Shown one piece after another: positions 9,075 through 17,598 of a stretch of 23,610 nucleotides of DNA; the first letter of the stretch is position 1, and each line of letters starts with the position of its first letter. The DNA is taken from positions 2,587 through 26,196 of the forward strand of contig MU070705.1 in the NCBI GenBank assembly GCA_002284615.2. Direction: 5' to 3'. The notes under the pieces were generated by a model. The model saw nothing but the letters and a program-made list of their open reading frames with translations. It ran no database searches and was not told the origin of the DNA. The stretch comes from Dunaliella salina. Lineage: Eukaryota > Chlorophyta > Chlorophyceae > Chlamydomonadales > Dunaliellaceae. The translations under genes were made by a program, and so were the position numbers.

Positions 9075-9745
9075 GTGAATTTTGGGCTGGACCCCCGTGA
9101 CCCACCACCCACCCCCAAAACCCCCCTTCCAGTGCCCAAATCCAGGCAAAAAGGGTACCAATTTACTCCTCTTTAATTCCCCATCCATCTGCATATTCAC
9201 CGTAATGAAAGATTGAGTTGGAGCAGAGTTATGGGGTCAAAACTGGGGAACGGACGCCCATGCAAACCTGCCCTTCCAGGCGCCCACAACTGGCTTGCAA
9301 GTCCATAAATTTCCCTTCTGACTTCACCATGCAAGGACATATTACACATTGTCACTATCATGGAACTTTGGATTTGTTTGCCGCATGTTTGCCTTCACAT
9401 CCCCAGCAACCTACACCCATGCGCAGGTGGCACTGACTCTGCTTCATGCACAGAGACCTCCCCTTTTACCCAACGTTCTCAAAGAGGGTGCCAATCAACA
9501 GTTCTTGAGCTAAGAGCTGACGATAAATTGAAATTTTCCAGGATTGCCTCAGAAAATTTCTGGAGGGGGGGTCCAAGAACTCCTAACCCCCCCGTAAACC
9601 ACCCACCACCCTCCACTCTCTCCGATTGGACTCATATATACACCAATCGATTGATCTTGGGCTCAGGGTTCCAAACATAAAGTATTTAGAGGGATCGACA
9701 CGTGCTGTCCAAAAGTTATGCTTTTGGGTGCCTCCTGTGTTAGCA
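9075..9745. repeat. Dispersed repeat R1, copy 2
   Basis: This is the partner of 6775-7440. It keeps the same block order from GACCCACCACCC through GGGTACCAAT, GTTATGGGG, GGACGCCCATGCAAA, TCTGGAGGGGGGGTCC and CTCCGATTGGA to AAAAGTTATGCTT. About 230 bp separate it from R2 copy 2, so R1 and R2 may be parts of one longer element. Confidence 0.85.
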
Positions 9746-9880
9746 CTATTTTCCTCCTGGGACAAGCTGGCGGTGCCAAAGTAGGCCTGGTCAAAGTTTG
9801 GCTGGAAAACCTCAAAATTTCGACTCAACTTTCAAAAAAAAGTGAATTCAAAATTATTTATTAATCCCTGTTCGAATTTC

Positions 9881-9932
9881 CCGGAAAAAGTATCCGGAAA
9901 AAGCGTCCGGAAAAAGTGTCCGGAAAAAGAAG
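9881..9932. repeat. Four-copy 13-bp tandem repeat
   Basis: Four successive 13-bp units begin CCGGAAAAAG and vary only in the last three bases (TAT, CGT, TGT, AAG). They lie between R1 copy 2 and R2 copy 2. Confidence 0.93.
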
Positions 9933-9975
9933 CGCTTCTTGGGTGAAAACAAAGGTGAAGGCTTACACAGGTCCA

Positions 9976-10345
9976 CCTAAACTCCCGGACATTCTTGCCC
10001 ACCCTGACCAGCCAGACCACCAATTGACCCCATTTCTCTTGCAATGGTGTCTGCTATATCACCGCTACATACCTGAGGCTACATTTGACAAGATGGGGTA
10101 AGGTGGGAAGTTCCCATTTTTCACCACATCGCCCCCTTTTTCCCTCTCTGAGCACCCTAGCTCACACTCTGAGCCAACTTTCCCACAGCTTTTTTAACAG
10201 GGTTGTGCCTCTATAATCATAAAACGTAAGTATATGAGAAATTGTGGGAAAAGTGAGGCCAAGGAGCCTCAAAAAAGTTTCCCGTGACTGACCCCCCAAA
10301 AATGGCCAAGTTAGGACCCTCTGAGGCACATCTCAGGGAGTCAAT
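9976..10345. repeat. Dispersed repeat R2, copy 2
   Basis: This copy matches 5786-6160 in the same orientation (see that entry for shared blocks). It extends through the GGTTGTGCCT block and the following ACCCCCCAAAA/ATGGCCA block. Confidence 0.8.
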
Positions 10346-12039
10346 GTAATTTTGATGATAACTCTCGCAAACCAATAACAATGTTATGCAGGCTAAATCT
10401 TGAAAATTTTCGAGCCTGTCCGCAAAAAGCAGCCGCATTAGTCCCTTCAAAATGGAACCAAAACAGCGCCTTTTATCTCACATGATTTACTGTCAGCGGA
10501 AATTTGATCAGTGTAAAAGTTTGAAATCAAACCCCGGCCCAACAATCCGCTGAGGCATCACAATTTCATTTAATATTAATAGAAAGCCATTCCCTGTCAT
10601 CATCACTCCTTTCAGCTGCCTTTTGAGCACCTCCTGAGTCAGGCCCCCTCCAGCTCGCAGCAGGACGCCACCTGGGCGCTCCGGGCACATCCTGGGGTCC
10701 ACCTACAGGATTGGGGTGCAGCTGGAGGGTTAGGGCACACAGGGGGTGAGTTTTGCTAGCTGAGCGCGCAAACATGCAGGCCTTGCGCACAGCATAGTTC
10801 ACCAAATGGGACCACCTCAGCGCTGAAAATTTGCTTTTTCTACTAGCTTTCAGGTGGTGTGCTCAGAATTGGCAGAGGTGGCCTGGCTGGCAATGGGCAG
10901 GATATCACACAGGGACGTGGCGCCTGACCGAAAGCAAAAATGGCATTTAGGATAAGGACGATGTCTGCCTTGGCCGCCTGTATAATGGAGATGTCAATGA
11001 TCATGCGAGGAGGTAAGATGAGGTCAACGACCATGCAAGAAAGGGTCAGTCATGATATGGCCTACGGCAATGTGCCACTCATTCGCGATCAAAGATCAAG
11101 TGCAGAAGCCTTCACTTGCCTTCCTTCTTTCTTTGTATCCACTTGTATCCAGGTGTCTTCCTTGGTGCAGAAGCTTCGGTCAGATACCTCTAGCTACCTC
11201 CATGTCCTGATCTCACCTCCAGGCCTGTGTCTAATGGCTGTATTCCTTGCTGCCATTGGTTCGGAATGGGGAGGCAAAGATGGCGCCAAGCCACAGGGGA
11301 TGCGCATTGTATGAGAACATGGACAAATCATTTTACCAATGACTTAAGAGCAGTCTGGTGCGTTGATTGACGGCCTGCTCCTCACTGTTCTCCTTCGTTC
11401 AGGGGATGAGTATGGCTTGCTTGTCACTATCATCTTCAGTGGTTGCAAAAGCATAGAGCAATTTTTTTTAAGGCCTTCCCCGGGTATGCATCCAGAGTGT
11501 GCCCATCCATATTTCATGGAAGCCACCACAGTCCTTTTTCACAAAGTAATGGGGTGATTGCTGTCCTGACCTTGCAGTGGTTCGATGCATCCCTGTGAGT
11601 GGCAGCACCGGCATTGTTGATGGATATTTCATGCCTGGACTGCATTGTCTTCGCCCATTTTCTTTGTGAGTCAGGCCCTGCATTGTGTGCACATGATGCA
11701 AGAACAATCCAGCAGAGTAGGGCTGAGGATTTGGGGCTCGAACAATTCCATACTTTTGTGCCTCCGCGGTTCCTGTTTCAAAGTTTTGCCATGGTTTTTT
11801 TTTTGCTTGTAGGATTTGGCCTTGCTAACTCACAGAACACAAAGCAAATCCGGTTGCCAGAAAAGGGAACCATTGAAAGACTATGCAGTCCACCTTGAAC
11901 TCCAGGGAGGTCACCTTCCGGAAAGGATCTGGCATTTTCTGTTGAAACGATGGGTTACCACCGATCGGACGTAGTGAATGTCTTTGACATGCGCAGCATT
12001 CTGATGTAGAACTTAGAACCAATGGACGCTCTTGCGATG
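10346..12039. other. Stretch without a recognised gene; possible decayed exons
   Basis: I recognise no gene here. Three exon-like pieces are worth recording on the plus strand. The first, 10854-10955, follows CTTTCAG and reads SELAEVAWLAMG then HRDVAPDRKQKWHLG before a stop; a +1 shift there continues MSALAACIMEMSMIMRGG up to a GTAAGA donor. The second begins near 11152 after TATCCAG and reads VSSLVQKLRSDTSS to a TGA near 11314. The third, around 11401-11557, reads GDEYGLLVTIIFSG then PECAHPYFMEATTVLFHKVMG. They may be remnants of one host or transposon gene. Confidence 0.3.
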
Positions 12040-12262
12040 AGATGAAATGACTCCTAACGATCGTCATAAGCGCACTCCACTGAGTCAACACAATTTCCCT
12101 TCTACACTGCCAAATTAGACCGTGTAGAATCCAGGATTTGAGACGCGTCTCCCAATCCAATACCTCACCAACTCCAATGACAAACTTGAAGTACACATGC
12201 TTTAAACGCACAGGCTTGGCTCTGCTGATGCTTCTGGCTGCCACTGTAACCTGGGCTAAAAG
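12040..12262 (+). pseudogene. Diverged fragment of the RNase H element (C-terminal region)
   Basis: On the plus strand, about 12150-12250 matches the coding strand of the minus-strand element in the part that reads HYLTNL, then HKLGSAD and YQRWQKL. Shared words include ATACCTCACCAA, ACACATGC and GCTCTGCTGAT. Stops and indels break every frame. It lies opposite in orientation to the copies at 12880-13345 and 13385-16530. Its left limit is approximate. Confidence 0.6.
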
Positions 12263-12300
12263 TTTCTAGTGTAGCTTAGAGAGCCTTCTGGTGAGGCGTC

Positions 12301-12776
12301 AGCTACGTCAGAATGTTGGAAAGCATTACCGACCCCCTCTTACCAGGCTTACCGCTGCCATATTTGCAGAGCATTACCAGGCTTATTAGTGACTTTCCAT
12401 GGCTTACCAGTTTGCAAGCTTACAGGCTTACCAGGCGCATTGCTGTGAAGCTGGGCACCCATGCCATATTTGCAGAGCATCACCAGGCTTATCAGTGGCT
12501 TTCCATGGATTGCTGGCAATTTGACTAGCATTTATGTGAAGAGCGTTACCAGGCTTGCCACAGGCTTACAATTCTTACCGCATTGGCAAGTTAAAGCTTA
12601 ATGGCAAACTTACCAAGCTTTACAAAAAAGCCTTACCAAACTCAGATGACCAGCTGATTAACGTTGGATTACCAAAACAGAAAGCCAAGGCTTACCATTC
12701 CGCCTACCAGTCTGGTAAGCGAGCAGTAAGCCTGGTAAGAGGGGTCGGTAATGCTTTCCAACATTCCGATGTAGCT
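12301..12776. mobile_element. MITE-like element with ~51-bp terminal inverted repeats
   Basis: The left end (12301-12352) and the reverse complement of the right end (12726-12776) are nearly identical: both carry GAATGTTGGAAAGCATTACC and TCTTACCAGGCTTAC, preceded by AGCTAC. The element is 476 bp and non-coding. The interior is filled with TTACCAGGCTTA-type words and holds a direct repeat of about 50 bp (GCCATATTTGCAGAGCAT then CACCAGGCTTAT or TACCAGGCTTAT) near 12357 and 12462. No convincing target duplication flanks it, so the superfamily is not assigned. Confidence 0.8.
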
Positions 12777-12879
12777 TGTTAGTTAGGGGACCTCCCCTTA
12801 ATGCATGCGGCCTCCAGCTTGCACAAACTTTTCTTTTTCTTTCCTATTCTTTTGTCTTTGTCACCAGAGCGAGTATTTT

Positions 12880-13345
12880 GCAGAACTGGAAGAGTAGATG
12901 AAATTGAAGGCATGTTTTTGTGTGTACAGCTTATCTGTTCGTTAATCACATTAATTTGTGATTAATTAATCTGTTCAAGGGTAATCTCAGGATTTTTCCA
13001 GGGGTTGCTGAATTCCTTGTTCATTAAGGAAGTTGACAATTTGGATAATTTGGATTGTGAGCTGGACGTTGACAGCAGGTTCAGGTTGAGGGGCAGAGTT
13101 GATCTTCTGCCATCTGGTGTAGTGGAAGCCCGAAGTATCAGCAGAACCAAGCTTGTGCATTTTGTGCATGTGTTCTTTAAGTTTGTGGTTGGTGAGGTAT
13201 CGTATTGGGAATTCATGAGAGTGGTGCATGCCATCATTTTGTGCATGAGAGGTTCAAAAAGGGCCAGTAGAAATTGTAGAACGGGTCCCTGGCATCTAGA
13301 AGTACAATGCCTGTGGTGTCCGTGAAGGCTGCTGTGTGAGCGCAG
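12880..13345 (-). pseudogene. Second copy of the RNase H element's C-terminal region
   Basis: The minus strand reads MHKMHKLGSADTSGFHYTRW followed by QKIN, the same segment as HMHKKHKLGSADISGYHYQR in the longer copy next to it. Homology to about 13700-14140 continues on both sides, including GGGTCCCTGGCATCT and GAGCGCA(G/A)GC. Frames are interrupted. It lies 3' of the longer copy in the same orientation, so it is either a tandem partial duplication or an independent, 5'-truncated insertion, the usual LINE pattern. Confidence 0.75.
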
Positions 13346-13384
13346 GCACCAGGAGGCCCTCCACCTAAACTAAACAAAACTAGC

Positions 13385-16300
13385 CTATAGGAGAGAGCAA
13401 GAGACAGAACTAATTGGGATCTGAAGGATTGCTAGCCATGCCCCTGAGCGCTCGGACTCTCCTTCTTCCATCCTCAGCCGCCCATGGATTTGTATGCCTT
13501 GGTCCAGAAGTCTGTCATGATTGCAGCCATCCATGCTCATGAGGGATGAGCCATACCGGCCTTTACTCAGGGCTTCTACACAGAGACTAAGGGCCGCATG
13601 GTGTCTGTTGGTGTGCATCCCACTCATTGTTTGGTTGGTACACCTAAGTAGAACGTGATAAATGCTGTCCGTATTTGCACAGAGTGGGCATCTATCAGAA
13701 CTGAAAAAATGAAGTTGGAGGCATGACTCTGTGTGTACAGTGTATCCGTTCGATACTTCATAAGGTTCATTTGCTGTTTAAGGGTTATCTTTGGGCTTTT
13801 CCAGAAGGAGTTGCTGATCTCCTTGTTTGCAAGTTGAGGGGTTGGGTTGTTAGCTTCAGTGTTGGCATTGGTGGTGGGTGGTGTGGCATCGTTAAGCTTC
13901 TGCCATCTCTGGTAGTGGTATCCAGAGATGTCAGCAGATCCAAGCTTGTGTTTCTTGTGCATGTGTGTTTTAAGTTTGTCGCTCAGGTTGGTGAGATAGT
14001 GCATCGGAAGCGTATGGGAGCGGTGCAAGCCATCATTTTGTGTGGAAGAGGTCTTCAATGAAAGCCAATAGAAATTGTGGAAAGGGTCCCTGGCATCTGG
14101 AAGTGCAATGTCTATGGCGTGAGAGAGGGCAGCGGTGCGAGCGCAAGCGTCGGCCCCCTCATTTCCTATGATGCCAGAGTGGGCTTTGACTTTGTTAAAA
14201 TGGATAGGGTGAAGGGAGTGCTTTAATACGGTTGATATTGCATGAATGAGCTCTGCATGTAGGTGATACCTCATGCGCATCGGGTTAAGGGTTTGATTAG
14301 AAATCTGAAAAAGGCAGGATGCACTACCAGTGGCAATCTCAGTTTGCTCGTGTTGGAGTGCCACAAGGATACCCACGAATTCTGCTCTGGTGATGGTATT
14401 GGTTGGCCCATGGCCATTGGATTTATGTGCAGTTGCAAGAGTTGGGAGGGTGCAGCAGTATCACTTCCTGGTTTGTAAACACCTGAACCGGAAAGGGGTG
14501 GGGAGTCGTCATCTTCGTGCTTAATCACACTGCCATCAGTGTAGTTGATTTCCTTCCAGTCCTTGACTTTAGATGTGATCGTCTTTTTGAAGTTGGCAGG
14601 GGTGAATTCTGCCCTTTCCTGAGGGCACTTGTGTGAGCAGCTATGGGTGTCAGGGGGAAGTGATTGGAATTTTTGTTTCCAAGTATTTGATGCTAGGTGT
14701 TGGTGGGTACGCAGCGGCGTGACAGTATTTGGAGTATTCAAAGGTAGCCAACAAGCTTCTGGTGTAACTTGCTTCACATCTTGCTGGAGGGACTGAAACC
14801 AATCTTTGTTTGCGGTATCTAGTTTTTTTCTGGCGTTAGGGTTCCACACAACGATGAGTTGCATAGGATAGGAAGGTGGAGTAGGATTGGTGATGGTATC
14901 AGACCAGTGTTGTGGTGCTTGGAGTTGGATTTTCCTTGCAGGGAATTTGGCAAGAACTTTTGCAGTATCTGGGTATTGTTTCAGCCATCTCATATACGCG
15001 TTACAGCTGAAGCCTCTCCAGTGGGTCAGGAGCATGAAGGTGGCAACTGGATCTGTGGAATGGAGGGAGGAGTGCACTGCATGGCGTAGGAGTTTAAACA
15101 TCATTTCATCATTGTGAGGAGGATGGCAGAAGGAGAAGCCAGTGTAGCGCACAGAGAGGGCGTCTGTGTGCGCCCCAAAGACCTGGTCTCTGTAGTTTGT
15201 GCTGAAATAAGTGTTGTAGGTATTTTCAAAATCAAGAGGGCTGGAAAACCTCTCCGCTGAGACCATGCACCATTTATGCAGGGCTGATCGGATGTGGGAA
15301 GGAGTAATAAACATGTTTGAATTGAAAACCTTTTTGCTCTGGGCCAGAAAATTTTTCTTTTGAGCCCGTTGGTGTGAGAGCAGACCCATGGTTTCAGATG
15401 CTGAATCCTGGACAGGGGGCTGAATGGTGGCATGGATGCCTATCTCTTTTTGCTGCTTTGTAGGCTTCGAGCAGGGTTGTGAGCCTTTCTATAGTGAGCA
15501 TGCCCATGCATTTGCCATTGGCATTGTAGATACAGGCGCATTCAGAGGTGGTTACCTCTGGCATTTGTGTTGGCATGGCAACCTCATCAGTTGTGTCCGA
15601 GTGAAGAGTTTCCTTCATGAGGTCAACACTTCTAATGATAATTTCACATTGCCATGTTGGCATGATATCTGACTGGGGATTGGTAGGTTGGAAGTCAAAG
15701 GTGACATTCTTGCGAATTGCGCAGCCGGTGGTGAGAGCCATGGAGATTCAGATAGGCTCTGAGGGTTGCCTTCAAAGCTTGATTGACAAGATTGTCCAGG
15801 TCTGTTTCAATGGCCAAGGGGTCTTCTATTTCCTCTGGTCTTTCCTCCGCGTCAAAGGCTTGCTCATGAGCATCCAGGTCTGGATGTACTTGTAGTATTT
15901 CTTCAGCTTCTCATTTAGGATGCCACTCTACATAGATCATTTCACAGTCCTCAGAGAAGTTGATCCTTTCCGCTTTTTGGGAGTCTGACAGGGATGCGCA
16001 GGCAGGGCAGTCCCAGTGCTCATTTTGTTCGCTCAGTGCCCGGTCATTTTGGGAGCATGCTTTGACATCTGTGAGACAGTCCCAGTGGTATGTGCGGTGG
16101 CAGGTATCACAGGTGGGCATATCTTCATGGATTTTACTTTCAAAGGTGTATTCTTTGCTTAATGGGCTCCAGCAGAGCTGGCAACACGGGTCTGCTTTAC
16201 TTCTTCTGGGTACATGCTTTGAAGAGGCCACTTTCAGCCCATCATCTTGGAAAATGGGCAAGGCCCATTTTTCAATGGTGACGGGGCGCCATTGTACTTT

Positions 16301-16530
16301 AAATTGTTTTTGCTCCCTTTTTTGAGAAGATCTCTCATATTTCTGGAGGTGTTGCCAGCCCAAGATATGTAGGATGACATGGTCAAAGCGGAAGGTGGTG
16401 TTGCTAGCTTCAACTGTGCTTAATGTATCAGCCTTATTCTGTTTATAGTTCCAGAGCCATTGGGGGAAATCAGTGTTTGAAGTGTTTGGAGGTATGGGAC
16501 AAAGGGTTAGAATGGGTTGTTAGGATCCTG
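13385..16530 (-). pseudogene. Retroelement ORF: PHD finger, methyltransferase-like region, RNase H, zinc knuckle
   Basis: Read right to left, broken frames join into one long protein. Near 15980-16190 a Cys/His cluster (CCQLC, CDTCHRTYHWDC, HWDCPAC) has the C4HC3 spacing of a PHD finger. Near 14710-15210, GFSFCHPPHNDEMM, LHSTDPVATFML and LIVVWNPNARKKL resemble the NPPF-centred fold of PCIF1-type adenine methyltransferases; this is my inference, and the motif is HPPH here. Near 14136-14550 an RNase H domain shows YTDGS, RAEFVGIL and VKAHSGIIGNEGADA; the third catalytic Asp is Gly (IATGSAS, 14326-14328). A CPLC...H...C knuckle and RHHAALSLCVEALSKG follow, as in algal LINE tails. Lesions: an in-frame TGA near 15911 and frameshifts near 15740, 15394, 14410 and 13690. 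No reverse transcriptase is seen in this ORF. The open frame begins about 16533; no start or promoter was identified. Confidence 0.8.
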
Positions 16531-17227
16531 TGGGTACAACGTACAACGTGTGACGAATGAAGGGAAGCAGCAAAAAACCTTCAATGCGTAAGTTGTTGAA
16601 TTTGCTGTCTTAATTTGTAACATTGCACTCATGCGTTTTGCCTGATGGCTTCTTTCTCGCAAATCTGCAATCCTGAAGCAGCAAAAATCCTGTCAGGATT
16701 CGTGAGTGACTTTAGCCTCCACATTCACTTGATCGAAATTGAATACATGTGAAGATATGAGGCCTGGCCCCGAATCATGTACCAGTGTTGGTTGCTCTCA
16801 ATACGTGCAAATAATTCCAAGGAGCAGAAGCAACCCTCTGCACAGTCTCCTGGTTATAACTGTCAATGACAACAAAGGAAAAATCATGCAGGCGTGAGGA
16901 GAGGACTAGATGAAGGGAAAGCCATGTAGGCAGAGATAAGTCTCCCTACATCAATAAGGGAAATAGGGACACATTGGCTCCTAACCGGAAACAGGTGTAG
17001 CTCAGTTGTATCCCCGGAAACACTTGGGAAGGTGGCCCAAGAGGTCCCCGATTTGTACCCCTGGGTGAGGGTGAGCACCTAGAACTTGGAGGAATCCGGG
17101 TTGTCAGTGGGTTCCCTAACGGGTCTTTCCTTAGTACACGCGGCCCTCGGGCAAGTGTAAACCTTTTTTTTTGGCTCCAAGAGCGAGAGTCTCCCTCACC
17201 AGAAGATAATGTGGATAGCAAACTACA
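16531..17227. other. Spacer between the two divergent retroelement relics
   Basis: No gene was recognised in this segment between two ORFs pointing away from each other. Minus-strand ORFs at 16884-17221 lack motifs. It could hold the 5' untranslated regions of one or both elements. Confidence 0.4.
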
Positions 17228-17367
17228 AGCTTCATCCTTTTCACATAAACTTATTTCTTTGTACGAACAGGCCAGCAGTCAGTCGATGATGTGCAGGACG
17301 AACAGCTTGTCTCTCCAAATGTACATGTTTGTTCTCTTCGGCTTAAATATGTTTCCTTGTTTTCTGG

Positions 17368-17443
<76 letters not shown>

Positions 17444-17598
17444 ACACTCACTCACACTTCCTCTTGGATGGCGCCTTACTTGCCTGGCATTCATCATGCA
17501 CAATCACATCATGTAATTTCTTTCTTAAATCAAAGCAATAAGAAGCTTCATCCTTTCTTTGTTTACATGATACCTACTTCTTTTTTTATGAGCAGGCT
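17228..17598. repeat. Imperfect direct repeat flanking a microsatellite
   Basis: AAGCTTCATCCTTT followed about 30 bp later by TA(C/T)GA(A/G)CAGGC(C/T)AGC(A/C) occurs at 17228-17277 and again at 17542-17598, about 314 bp apart. In both copies the second part encodes YEQAS, the start of the readable reverse transcriptase ORF. The (CT)n tract lies between them. Confidence 0.75.
17375..17436. repeat. (CT)n microsatellite
   Basis: About 31 uninterrupted CT dinucleotides, then imperfect CT and CACT(CA) units. The Ser/Leu and Arg/Glu ORFs across it come from the repeat. Confidence 0.96.

Noticed and set aside
12313..12782. Short ORFs in the MITE-like element
   Set aside because: They are translations of the TTACCAGGCTTA-type repeats and break between copies.
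13723..14061. Plus-strand ORF of 112 codons
   Set aside because: It is antisense to the RNase H element, whose frame has recognisable domains.
16994..17070. tRNA-like A box (TAGCTCAGTTGT), suggesting a tRNA or SINE
   Set aside because: No B box matching GGTTCRANNCC lies at the expected spacing and no cloverleaf could be formed.
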